This document shows positions 1 through 6,437 of a stretch of DNA of 13,573 nt, in pieces. The notes beneath the pieces were generated by a model. It searched no databases and was not told where the DNA came from. It was given only the letters and a program-made list of their open reading frames with translations. The position numbers and the translations under genes are program-made. Positions within the stretch are counted from its first letter, which is position 1; each line of letters opens with the position of its first letter. The DNA is taken from the NCBI GenBank assembly GCA_050731755.1, contig JBOHPP010000090.1:1-13573 (forward strand). The letters run 5' to 3'. This stretch comes from JBOHPP01 sp050731755. Its GTDB lineage: Bacteria; Methylomirabilota; Methylomirabilia; Rokubacteriales; CSP1-6.

Positions 1-1
1 C

Positions 2-646
2 GAGCGCCGCGCGCGCTGGGAGGCCGAGCATCGGCGGCTTCAGGAGTCGTGGGCGGCGCGGGCTGAGGCAACGCGCACCGATCGTCCGATCGACATGGCG
101 TGGCTCTCGCGCGCCGTCGGCGACGTCATCGACGACCGCACAATCGTCATCAACGAGTACGACCTCGACCTCGCCCACACGCGCCTCAGCGTGCCCGGTT
201 CCTACTTCAGCCAGTCGCCGGCCTCCGGCCTGGGCTGGGGACTCGGAGCCGCGCTGGGCGCACGGCTGGCCGCGCCCGACCGGACCGTGATCTGCTGCGT
301 CGGCGATGGCGCCTACCTCTTCGGCGTGCCGACCGCGGCGCACTGGGTGGCGCGGGCCTACAACCTGCCCGTGCTCTTCGTGATCTTCAACAACCGCGCC
401 TGGAACGCGGTGAAGCGCGCCGTCCAGTCCCACGCCCCGCAGGGCTGGTCGATGCGGACCAAATCCATGCCCCTGAGCGACTTGGATCCGGCGCCCGACT
501 ACGAGCTGATCGTCCAGGCCTGCGGCGGCTGGGGGGAACGCGTGGAGGACCCGGCGGCCTTGCCCGACGCCCTCGACCGGGCGCTGCGCGTCGTCCGCGA
601 GGAAAAGCGCCAGGCCTTGCTCAACGTGATCTGCAAGAAGCCGTGA
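2..646 (+). CDS. TPP-dependent acetolactate synthase-like enzyme, C-terminal part (partial at window start)
   Basis: The frame is open from base 2 with no start inside the window, so this is the last ~214 residues of a longer protein. It carries the C-terminal pyrophosphate-binding domain of the acetolactate synthase/benzoylformate decarboxylase superfamily. A GDG triplet lies at 302-310 and an NN pair at 389-394, the classic Mg-TPP motif (GDG, about 25-30 residues, NN). The segment reading YFSQSPASGLGWGLGAALGA just before it is typical of these enzymes. Family members are usually 540-600 residues with PYR, central and PP domains; the first two would lie upstream. The ATG at 95 is internal and not the real start. 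The reaction is likely a 2-oxoacid decarboxylation or carboligation in the cytoplasm; the substrate cannot be told. The next gene starts 8 bases after the stop, so the two are probably cotranscribed. I am confident of the family, not of the substrate. Confidence 0.88.
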   Translation, partial: ERRARWEAEHRRLQESWAARAEATRTDRPIDMAWLSRAVGDVIDDRTIVINEYDLDLAHTRLSVPGSYFSQSPASGLGWGLGAALGARLAAPDRTVICCVGDGAYLFGVPTAAHWVARAYNLPVLFVIFNNRAWNAVKRAVQSHAPQGWSMRTKSMPLSDLDPAPDYELIVQACGGWGERVEDPAALPDALDRALRVVREEKRQALLNVICKKP

Positions 647-654
647 AGGATGCC

Positions 655-1254
655 ATGAGCGTCATCGACGCCGACGGACACGTGACGGAGACCCAGGAGC
701 AGCTGGCCCGGTATCTGGAGGAGCCGTACCGCCGGCGGCCGCACGGGTTCCCGTGGGTGCCCCAGGACGGCTGGGACCGGCGCCTGCTGGGCACGCTGGG
801 CGACTCCGGGCGTACGGCGGAGGAGTGGCTGCGAGCGCTGGACAAGGGCGGGATGGAGTTCATCCGGGTGACCCCGCGGCTCAAGGCGGTGGCCCTGCTG
901 CCCGTGCAGGATCCCCAAGCGGCGGCCACGGAGCTGCGGCGCGCCGTGCGCGAGCTGGGCCACGTGGGCGGCATGCTGGCCGCCGACGGTGGCCACCTCC
1001 TCGGCGACGAGCGCTTCACGCCAATCTACGAGGAGGCGCAGCGGCTGGGCGTCACCTCCATCGTCTTCGAGGGCGTGCCCGAGCGCTTTCCCGATCTCCG
1101 GATCGCCTTCCTGGAGGCGGGCTGTGGGTGGGCGCCTTACTGGATGGAGCGGATGGACGACGAGTACGCCAAGCGCGCCAACCGCGGCGACCTCGCCGAT
1201 ACCCAGAAGCGCAAGATCCTCGGCGACAACGCCCGGCGCCTGTACAGGCTGTAA
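655..1254 (+). CDS. Amidohydrolase-2-like protein with apparent internal deletions, probably non-catalytic
   Basis: The ATG at 655 follows an AAGGA that overlaps the previous stop. The product is 199 residues. The N-terminus (IDADGHVTE, residues 4-12) is the metal-binding first strand of the metal-dependent amidohydrolase family (PF04909, ACMSD-like). Residues 70-133 (from IRVTPRLKAVALLPVQDP), 134-176 (from TSIVFEGVPERFP) and 183-199 (TQKRKILGDNARRLYRL) are collinear with that family. Members I know are about 330-380 residues. The blocks expected between residues 69/70, 133/134 and 176/177 are absent, yet the frame is continuous. The missing blocks should contain the middle metal-ligand histidines and the late catalytic Asp of the (A/S)SD(F/Y)PH segment, so hydrolase or decarboxylase activity is unlikely. 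It could be a decaying gene, an assembly artefact or a reduced non-enzymatic protein. It is probably cotranscribed with the upstream TPP enzyme; the next gene begins 17 bases downstream. Confidence 0.75.
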   Translation: MSVIDADGHVTETQEQLARYLEEPYRRRPHGFPWVPQDGWDRRLLGTLGDSGRTAEEWLRALDKGGMEFIRVTPRLKAVALLPVQDPQAAATELRRAVRELGHVGGMLAADGGHLLGDERFTPIYEEAQRLGVTSIVFEGVPERFPDLRIAFLEAGCGWAPYWMERMDDEYAKRANRGDLADTQKRKILGDNARRLYRL

Positions 1255-1271
1255 GCGGGCAGGGAGGGAGC

Positions 1272-1781
1272 ATGGAGCTGATCGGCCGGATGCTGGAGGG
1301 CTCGATTCCCTACAACCCGAAGGATGCCGCGCCCCGCGCGGGCTTCTTCGGATTCCGCCTCCGCCAGGAGGACAAGATCGAGCACCTCAGCCATGTGCCC
1401 CTTCTGGCCGGGTCGACCCGGCGCCAGCTCCGGGCGGTGGCGCGGATCGCCGAGGTTCGGGAGAGACCGGCCGGCACGGTGTTGACGCGGGCCGGCGAGC
1501 CGGGAGACGAGTTCTTCCTGCTTCTCGACGGTCGGGTGGGGGTCGAGGTCTCGGGCCGGAAGCGGGGCAAGCTCGGGCCCGGGGACGTCTTCGGGGAGAT
1601 GAGTCTGCTCGACGGAGGGCCGCGCACGGCCACGATCACGGCGGAGACTGCGGTGCGGCTGCTCGTGATCCGGCGACGGGACTTCACCCTGCTCCTCAAC
1701 AAGGTGCCCGATCTGACGCGGCATCTCCTGTTGGTGCTCTCCCGGCGCCTTCGTCAGGCCGAGCAGACCCCGAACGCCTGA
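1272..1781 (+). CDS. Stand-alone cyclic nucleotide-binding domain protein (Crp/Fnr-type sensor without HTH)
   Basis: The ATG at 1272 sits behind a strong purine-rich site (AGGGAGGGAG) and gives 169 residues. Residues ~37-150 form a cyclic nucleotide-monophosphate-binding domain (PF00027). The phosphate-binding cassette FGEMSLLDGGPRTATI lies at 107-122 and keeps the key Gly108-Glu109 and Arg118, so cAMP or cGMP binding is plausible. The preceding turn (AGEPGDEFFLLLDGRV, 74-89) is also typical. The protein ends ~45 residues after the cassette with one basic helix, and there is no room for the winged-helix DNA-binding domain of Crp/Fnr regulators. It is therefore more likely a small cytoplasmic signalling module that acts on a partner. 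It is the third gene of a likely operon after the TPP enzyme and amidohydrolase-like gene. The partner and ligand are unknown. Confidence 0.85.
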   Translation: MELIGRMLEGSIPYNPKDAAPRAGFFGFRLRQEDKIEHLSHVPLLAGSTRRQLRAVARIAEVRERPAGTVLTRAGEPGDEFFLLLDGRVGVEVSGRKRGKLGPGDVFGEMSLLDGGPRTATITAETAVRLLVIRRRDFTLLLNKVPDLTRHLLLVLSRRLRQAEQTPNA

Positions 1782-1821
1782 GACCGATCGGGCCGTCGGC
1801 GACGAACGTCTGGATACCGCC

Positions 1822-1850
1822 TTGACAAGCGCGGGACGACGGCTCACAGT
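1822..1850 (+). promoter_or_regulatory. Putative sigma70-type promoter of the TRAP cassette
   Basis: A perfect -35 hexamer TTGACA lies at 1822-1827, with a weak -10 candidate CACAGT at 1845-1850 after a 17-base spacer. It lies in the 114-base gap before the TAXI receptor gene, which starts at 1896. The -35 match and spacing are good, but the -10 matches only 3 of 6 positions (A2, A4, T6), so this is tentative. Confidence 0.35.
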
Positions 1851-1895
1851 TTGCCACCACATTCCATCCCTCGAAAAACCCGGGAGGATTCGGTT

Positions 1896-2870
1896 ATGAG
1901 ACGATGGGTCGCCTGCTCCCTCCTGTTCTCCCTCATCCTCGTGCCAGCGGCAGCCGCCCAGTGGAAGCCGGAGGTCAAGTTCATCAAGATCGGAGTGGCG
2001 ACCGCCGGCGGAGACTGGTTCCGGGCAGGGGCGAAGTTCTCGACAATGATCCCGGACGCCCTGCCCGGCGTGTCGGCGACCACTCTCATGGGCGGAGGGG
2101 TCGTCAATGTGACGAAGCTCGGCAAGGGCGAAGCTCAGATCGCCTTCGCCCTGACGCCGTATCCCGAGCAGGGGTACCAGGGCAAGGGTGACTGGAAGGA
2201 GCCGATCACGAACCTTCGCTTGATCGCGTCGAACCTCGGGCGCACGGTTGTCGTCGCGCTGTTCGTCCTCAAGGACAGCCCGATCAAGACCTTCTCCGAC
2301 CTCAAGGGAAAGCGGATCGTCCCCGGCGACCGCGGCTGGGGCACGACGGTGCTCGCCGAGGCTTTGATGACCGCGGCCGGGATGTCGCCGGAGAAGTTCA
2401 AGGCCGACGGCGGCACGATCAGCTACACGTCGATCACCGACCGCTCGAAGGCGCTTCAAGACCGGAACCTCGACGCGATCTTCATCCCGGCCCAGGTCAC
2501 GTACCCGGACCTCATGGTCGTGCAGCAGGCCATCGGCCTCCGGGCCATCCCGATCCCCACCGACGTGGTCGAGCGGACCCTGGCGATGGTTCCAGGTGCG
2601 ATCAAGAGCACCGTCCCGTCGGGACTCTACGGCGTGGTAGGCGACGGGTACGCGTCTCCCGGTTTCCTCCAGCAGTTCATCGCGGACTCGGGCCTGTCGG
2701 ACGAGCTCGTCTATCGCGTGACGAAGCTCTGGTGGGAGCGCATCAAGGAGATCAAGGAGATCGCGCCGACCTTCGGCGAGGCGGACGTCCGGATCGCCAT
2801 GGAGCACGCCACGATCCCCTTCCACCCGGGCGCGCTCCGCTACTACAAGGAGGTCGGAGTCGCCCGGTAG
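1896..2870 (+). CDS. TAXI family TRAP transporter solute-binding receptor
   Basis: The ATG at 1896 is preceded by GGGAGGA at 1882-1888 with 7-base spacing, and it is the only start that puts a signal peptide at the N-terminus. The product is 324 residues. Residues 1-21 are a Sec signal peptide (basic MRR, hydrophobic core, ending PAAAA before QWK), so it is exported to the periplasm. The mature start IKIGVATAGGDWFRAGAKF (30-48) and the following GVVNVTKLGKGEAQIAF (68-84) are hallmarks of the TAXI/NMT1-like receptor family (PF16868), of the usual 310-340 residue size. It should bind an organic anion and deliver it to the fused permease encoded 18 bases downstream. The ligand cannot be deduced; some characterised TAXI proteins bind glutamate or 2-oxoglutarate-like acids. 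The loop reads TAGGD rather than the common GTGGT form. Confidence 0.93.
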   Translation: MRRWVACSLLFSLILVPAAAAQWKPEVKFIKIGVATAGGDWFRAGAKFSTMIPDALPGVSATTLMGGGVVNVTKLGKGEAQIAFALTPYPEQGYQGKGDWKEPITNLRLIASNLGRTVVVALFVLKDSPIKTFSDLKGKRIVPGDRGWGTTVLAEALMTAAGMSPEKFKADGGTISYTSITDRSKALQDRNLDAIFIPAQVTYPDLMVVQQAIGLRAIPIPTDVVERTLAMVPGAIKSTVPSGLYGVVGDGYASPGFLQQFIADSGLSDELVYRVTKLWWERIKEIKEIAPTFGEADVRIAMEHATIPFHPGALRYYKEVGVAR

Positions 2871-2888
2871 GTCGCGCCCGGCTCGGCG

Positions 2889-4832
2889 ATGACCGACGCC
2901 CCGCCCGAGCTCCAGCGCTCCGCTGTCGACTGGCTCGGGCGGGGCCGCGGCCCGCAGACGATCATCGCCGCGGCGATCGTCGTCCTCTCGCTCGCGCTCG
3001 GTCTCTTCCAGTTCTACAGCACGTACTTCGGCCAGGCCGAAGGCCACACCCACCGCTCGACGCACCTGGCCTTCATGCTGCTGCTGGCGTTCCTGCTCTT
3101 CCCGCTCGGGCGCAAGAGCTTCGCCGACCCGCTTAGCTGGCACTTCGCCGTCGACGTGACGGCGCTGGCGGTGGCTCTCGGCGCCCAGGTCTGGACGCTC
3201 GTTCACATCCATCGGTTCGTCGACCCCAACTACACGGCCACGTCGGGCGACGTCGTGTTGGGCAGCCTTCTGATCCTCGCGGTGCTCGAGGCGACGCGGC
3301 GCACCGTCGGCTGGGGGCTCACGCTGACCGCCGTCTTCTTCCTCGTCCAGACCTGGAAGGCCGAGTGGTTCTTCTGGATCTTCTACGGCCCGTCGACCCT
3401 CTGGTGGACGATGATGGAGAGCTTCTTCGGCAAGGAGGAAGGCCTCTACGGCATCCCCATCGCCATCATGAGCTCGGTGCTGATCCTGTTCATCCTGTTC
3501 TCGTCCTTCCTGGCGACGACCGGCATCGGGGACTTCTTCGTGCGGCTGGCCACCGCGGCGGCCGGCCGTCTCGTGGGAGGTCCTGCGAAGGTCTCCGTCT
3601 TCTCCAGCGCGCTCTTCGGCACGATCTCGGGCAGCGGCGTGGCCAACGTGATGGTGGATGGGGTGTTCACGATCCCGATGATGAAGCGGATCGGCTACGG
3701 GGCGACCTTCGCCGCCGCCGTCGAGGCCACCGCGTCGATCGGCGGGCAGATCATGCCGCCCATCATGGCCGCGGCCGCGTTCATCATGGCCGACCTGGTC
3801 GGCGTCCCGTTCCGCCAGGTCGCGGTCGCGGCGGTCATCCCCGCGCTCCTCTACTTCTTCTGCGTGTACATCACCGTGCACTTCGAGGCCCGTCGGCTCG
3901 GCCTCCGTAAGATCCCGCGCGAGGAGATGCCGAGCTTGGCCGGGACGCTCAAACGTGACGGCTATCTCCTGCTGCCGATCGCCGCGCTCATCTGGTACCT
4001 CTACCAGGGCTTCACCGAGGAGATGGCGGGCCTCATGGCGATCGCCACCACCTTCGTGGTGAGCTTCGTGCGCAAGAGCTCGGCCCTGACGCCCGTGCGG
4101 CTGCTCACGGCGTTCGAGACCGGCGCGCGGGCGGCGGTGACGGTGGCGATGGCGGTCGCCGCGGCCGGCCTGATCATCGGGGGGCTCTTCCTCTCCGGGA
4201 TCGGGATGAAGTTCTCCTATATCCTCATGTCCCTGTCGGGCGGCCAGCTGTGGGTGGCGCTGATCTACGTGACCTTCGCCGCGTTCCTGCTCGGCCTCTC
4301 GCTGCCGACGACGGCGGTGTATCTTACGCTGGCGATCATCGTGGCGCCTGGCCTCGTCAACATGGGCGTGCCCAAGATGGCCGCGCACATGTTCATCTTC
4401 TACATGGGCGTGACGGGCGACCTGACGCCGCCGACGTGCCTCAGTCCGTTCGCGGCGGCCTCCATCGCGGGCTCGCCACCGATGGCGACAGCCGTCCAGG
4501 CGATGCGCCTGGGGATGGTGCTCTACATCGTCCCCTTCATGTTCGTGTACTCGCCGGCGCTGCTCATGGTCGGCTCGCCGGAAGAGATCGCCCTGGCCAC
4601 GCTGACCGCCGGGGTCGGCATCTTCTGCCTGGCCGCCGGGCTCCAGGGCTGGCTGCTCCGTAGGGCCACGCTCGGCGAGCGCGGGCTCCTACTCGCCGCA
4701 GGCTTCCTCTCTGTCGTCTCCGGCTTCGCGGCCAACCTGGCCGGCGCGGGCCTGCTCGCGCTGACGCTGGTCGTCCAGACTGCGCGGGGAAGGAAAGAGC
4801 TGGCGCGTGCGGCCACTCTTTCGTTGGATTAG
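2889..4832 (+). CDS. TRAP transporter fused permease (4TM/12TM, DctQM-type, TAXI partner)
   Basis: The ATG at 2889 opens a 647-residue polytopic inner-membrane protein. The N-terminal ~170 residues, with several hydrophobic segments (e.g. ~27-46, 58-78, 88-105), correspond to the small DctQ-like subunit. From ~185 on is the large DctM domain. It shows the signature GTISGSGVANVMVDG around residue 245 and ATASIGGQIMPPIMAAAAF around 280. A second conserved repeat, LGLSLPTTAVYLTLAI, is followed by TGDLTPPTCLSPFAAASIAG. Fused permeases of this architecture pair with TAXI receptors, and the receptor gene lies immediately upstream. Transport is expected to be driven by a sodium or proton gradient. 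The C-terminus carries two further hydrophobic segments after ~560. The Shine-Dalgarno is weak, so translation may be coupled to the receptor gene. The 3' end overlaps a small membrane-protein gene by 26 bases. Confidence 0.94.
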   Translation: MTDAPPELQRSAVDWLGRGRGPQTIIAAAIVVLSLALGLFQFYSTYFGQAEGHTHRSTHLAFMLLLAFLLFPLGRKSFADPLSWHFAVDVTALAVALGAQVWTLVHIHRFVDPNYTATSGDVVLGSLLILAVLEATRRTVGWGLTLTAVFFLVQTWKAEWFFWIFYGPSTLWWTMMESFFGKEEGLYGIPIAIMSSVLILFILFSSFLATTGIGDFFVRLATAAAGRLVGGPAKVSVFSSALFGTISGSGVANVMVDGVFTIPMMKRIGYGATFAAAVEATASIGGQIMPPIMAAAAFIMADLVGVPFRQVAVAAVIPALLYFFCVYITVHFEARRLGLRKIPREEMPSLAGTLKRDGYLLLPIAALIWYLYQGFTEEMAGLMAIATTFVVSFVRKSSALTPVRLLTAFETGARAAVTVAMAVAAAGLIIGGLFLSGIGMKFSYILMSLSGGQLWVALIYVTFAAFLLGLSLPTTAVYLTLAIIVAPGLVNMGVPKMAAHMFIFYMGVTGDLTPPTCLSPFAAASIAGSPPMATAVQAMRLGMVLYIVPFMFVYSPALLMVGSPEEIALATLTAGVGIFCLAAGLQGWLLRRATLGERGLLLAAGFLSVVSGFAANLAGAGLLALTLVVQTARGRKELARAATLSLD

Positions 4833-4977
4833 CGTCGCCGGCAGCGGCGCCCTGCTCTACGCGCTGGGGGTGAGCCGTCTCCACCACCACAACTTCCCGC
4901 TCTTCCTCGCGATCGTGTTGGCCCTGGCCGTGCTGACGGTGGTGGTCTTCATGCTTACGCGGCAGACGCGCGACTGA
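4807..4977 (+). CDS. Small two-helix membrane protein overlapping the TRAP permease gene
   Basis: A GTG at 4807 starts a 56-residue frame inside the 3' end of the permease gene (26-base overlap, +1 frame relative to it). A purine run GGGGAAGGAAAGAG at ~4786-4799 lies at proper spacing and would serve as Shine-Dalgarno. The protein has a basic N-terminus (MRPLFRW), a hydrophobic stretch at ~8-22 (ISVAGSGALLYALGV), a connector with three consecutive His residues (26-28), a strong membrane helix at 30-50 (FPLFLAIVLALAVLTVVVFML) and a charged tail TRQTRD. Nearly every codon ends in G or C through the gene, including the part beyond the overlap, which supports real coding. Position and coupling suggest an accessory or stability factor for the TRAP permease, but that is inference; I do not recognise the family. 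Confidence 0.6.
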   Translation: MRPLFRWISVAGSGALLYALGVSRLHHHNFPLFLAIVLALAVLTVVVFMLTRQTRD

Positions 4978-5007
4978 GGCGGGCAACGCCGGCGCTCCGG
5001 AGTACCT

Positions 5008-5021
5008 CGGCCTTCCGGCCG
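5008..5021. terminator. Small hairpin between convergent genes
   Basis: CGGCC-TTCC-GGCCG forms a perfect 5-bp GC stem with a four-base loop in the 48-base gap between the small membrane-protein gene (+) and the end of the di-iron operon (-). The symmetric placement would suit a bidirectional transcription end. No U-tract follows, so an intrinsic terminator is only a suggestion. Confidence 0.25.
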
Positions 5022-5025
5022 CTGG

Positions 5026-5235
5026 CTACGCCTCGCCGTCCCCGTTGTCCGGCTCGTCGGAAGCCGCCGACGGTCCCGGCGCCAAGCGCAGCTCACCGGG
5101 CGTGGCCAGCCAGTCGTGCTCGACCCAGGCCAGGGCTTTGCGCAGCGCCGTCTCCACGCCCGCGCGATCGCCGGCCTCGAGCGCGATCAGCGCCTCCGAG
5201 AGGAGATCTTGAAGCTCGAAGTGACGGACATCCAC
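5026..5235 (-). CDS. Small helical protein with acidic C-terminal tail, third gene of the di-iron operon
   Basis: On the minus strand a GTG at 5235-5233 begins two bases after the TGA of the di-iron protein gene (TGA-GC-GTG), so translation is likely coupled; I see no separate Shine-Dalgarno. The frame stays open upstream of this, but there it only shadows the di-iron gene. The product is 69 residues. Residues ~5-48 (VDVRHFELQDLLSEALIALE..., then ALRKALAWVEHDWLATPGEL) should form two amphipathic helices. The last ~18 residues are Ala/Pro and Asp/Glu rich and probably disordered. There is no membrane segment, signal or Cys. I do not recognise a family. Its invariant coupling to the di-iron gene suggests a partner or assembly role. 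Confidence 0.5.
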   Translation of the reverse strand: MDVRHFELQDLLSEALIALEAGDRAGVETALRKALAWVEHDWLATPGELRLAPGPSAASDEPDNGDGEA

Positions 5236-5237
5236 GC

Positions 5238-6068
5238 TCAGAGAAACCGGCGGTTCTGGCGCTCGTCGGGCAGCTCGAGGCCCAGGGCCTTGAGCTTCCG
5301 GTCCACGTACGCCTTGTAGGCCTGGCGGATCTCGGCGTTGCCGACGGACTTGAGACCCCAGTGGATGAACCGGGGCGCGTTGGGTGAGTCCGACCGGCCG
5401 AACATGTCGAGCGCTGCGGGATACCACTTCTCCAGCAGCCGCTGAACCAGAGCCTTGCCGGCGCGCGTCGCGCAGATCTCTTCGAGGAAGAAATAGCCCA
5501 TCTCGGAGTGGCCGACCTCGTCACGCTCCACGGTGGCGGCCATCTTCTGGAGCGGCACGTAGGAGGACTCGCGCCAGTCGCGGGCATGGAACGCCCCGTT
5601 GAGGTCGACGAAGAAGTGGAAGTAGGCGTCGTCGGCCCACGTCTCTCGCGGCAGGTGAAAGGCGTAGTGGGCGTAGGGCACGTCGCGCAGCGCGAAGTCC
5701 AGCTCGAGCCCTACGGCCAACCGATGAAACATGATGGCGTGCTTGAGCTCCTCGGCCAGGTACTCGGCCTTGAGCAGCCTCATCTCCCGGTTGGGGAAGA
5801 GCGCCTCGGCCAGGTCCAGGCACGTGCTCATGAAGCCCAGGAACGACTTGTTGCCGGCGCGCTCGCCTTCGTGGCGCAGCATCTTGAGCAGCAGGCCCTT
5901 GTACTCCTCGGGTAAGGGCTCGCCCTCGTCGAAGCGGTGGTGCGGGCGATCGGGCGGGGGCGTGAACTTGGGCAGAGGATCGCCGTGGGCGTAGGCCTTG
6001 CGCCAGAACGGCCAGCGCTCGGTCCGCCCGCGCCCCTCGGCCTCCCGGATGACGCCCATCTCACTCAT
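5238..6068 (-). CDS. Ferritin-like di-iron protein related to phenylacetyl-CoA epoxidase subunits (PaaA/PaaC-like)
   Basis: The ATG at 6068-6066 overlaps the stop of the upstream gene (ATGA), giving 276 residues. The core (~55-225) looks like a four-helix ferritin-like bundle. Glu residues at 67/69 (HEGE) and two ExxH motifs, Glu107-Leu-Lys-His110 and Glu184-Val-Gly-His187, give the expected ligand set for a carboxylate-bridged di-iron centre, with a further Glu at 181. The stretch RDWRESSYVPLQKMAATVER before the second ExxH resembles the phenylacetic acid catabolism protein family (PF05138). It is shorter than catalytic PaaA (about 310 residues), and no paaBCDE gene lies nearby. A cytoplasmic oxygenase or oxidase acting on an unknown substrate is therefore most likely. 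It sits between a Cys-rich small protein and a small helical protein in one operon. A structural or oxygen-scavenging ferritin-like role is the alternative. Confidence 0.75.
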   Translation of the reverse strand: MSEMGVIREAEGRGRTERWPFWRKAYAHGDPLPKFTPPPDRPHHRFDEGEPLPEEYKGLLLKMLRHEGERAGNKSFLGFMSTCLDLAEALFPNREMRLLKAEYLAEELKHAIMFHRLAVGLELDFALRDVPYAHYAFHLPRETWADDAYFHFFVDLNGAFHARDWRESSYVPLQKMAATVERDEVGHSEMGYFFLEEICATRAGKALVQRLLEKWYPAALDMFGRSDSPNAPRFIHWGLKSVGNAEIRQAYKAYVDRKLKALGLELPDERQNRRFL

Positions 6069-6376
6069 GGCCGTGCTCCTTCGGCGACGCCGGCGTAGCG
6101 CTCGCGGCCGCGCCGCCAGCGCTCGGGGTCCAGCCGGCGCGTCGTTTCTTGCTGGTGACCGCAGCCGCAGCCCAGGAGCCCGGCGGCGTAGAGGTCGAAA
6201 TTCGCATCGACCAGCTCGCGGGCCATGCCGGGCAGGAGCCGGTCACCCACATTGCCCACCATGCGGTCGCAGCCGGCACAGAGCAGGCGGTAGTACGTGC
6301 CGTAGGCGGTGGGGTGGTCGAGGCGGATGCCCACCGCCGCGTAAGCCCTGCGGATTTCTTCCACGATCTCGCTCAT
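6065..6376 (-). CDS. Cys-rich small protein (CxxC...CxCxH), first gene of the di-iron operon
   Basis: The ATG at 6376-6374 is preceded on the minus strand by a good purine site (GGGAAGAGGAA about 10 bases upstream), and the gene ends in an ATGA overlap with the di-iron gene. The 103-residue protein has Cys33-Ala-Gly-Cys36 and, after a helical stretch, Cys70-Gly-Cys72-Gly-His74. This pattern could hold Zn or Fe in a rubredoxin- or zinc-ribbon-like site, or serve as a redox pair. Residues 1-20 and 45-65 look helical and there is no signal or membrane segment. I do not recognise a named family. Given its position, a metallochaperone, electron donor or regulatory partner of the di-iron protein is a reasonable guess. 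Confidence 0.72.
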   Translation of the reverse strand: MSEIVEEIRRAYAAVGIRLDHPTAYGTYYRLLCAGCDRMVGNVGDRLLPGMARELVDANFDLYAAGLLGCGCGHQQETTRRLDPERWRRGRERYAGVAEGARP

Positions 6377-6397
6377 GACACCCGATTCCTCTTCCCT

Positions 6398-6411
6398 GCC
6401 GGCCGGCCGGC
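6398..6411. promoter_or_regulatory. 14-bp perfect palindrome in the divergent intergenic gap
   Basis: GCCGGCCGGCCGGC is fully self-complementary. It lies in the ~61-base gap between the start of the Cys-rich protein gene (-) and the probable start of the GNAT gene (+), just upstream of the minus-strand ribosome binding site. The position is right for an operator controlling one or both genes. However, short GC palindromes arise easily in this composition. Confidence 0.2.
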
Positions 6412-6437
6412 ACTGTTTTTGCTGCCAGTCCCTCACG

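Noticed and set aside
1137..4388. 1083-codon minus-strand open frame
   Set aside because: It is antisense to the cNMP protein, TAXI receptor and TRAP permease, all with clear family motifs. Its translation is Arg/His/Asp-rich with no domain, as expected of a mirror frame in GC-rich DNA.
4857..5096. Minus-strand 79-residue frame opposite the small membrane protein
   Set aside because: It is Arg-rich without hydrophobic or domain pattern. The plus-strand frame 4807-4977 has better codon bias, a ribosome site and membrane helices.
5236..5427. Upstream extension of the small acidic-tailed protein
   Set aside because: The extra residues only shadow the 3' part of the di-iron gene. The GTG two bases after that gene's stop is the natural start.
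6375..6437. ATG at 6375 as the start of the GNAT gene
   Set aside because: It overlaps the divergent gene's start codon, and the 21 codons before 6438 lack the local coding bias, though I cannot exclude it.
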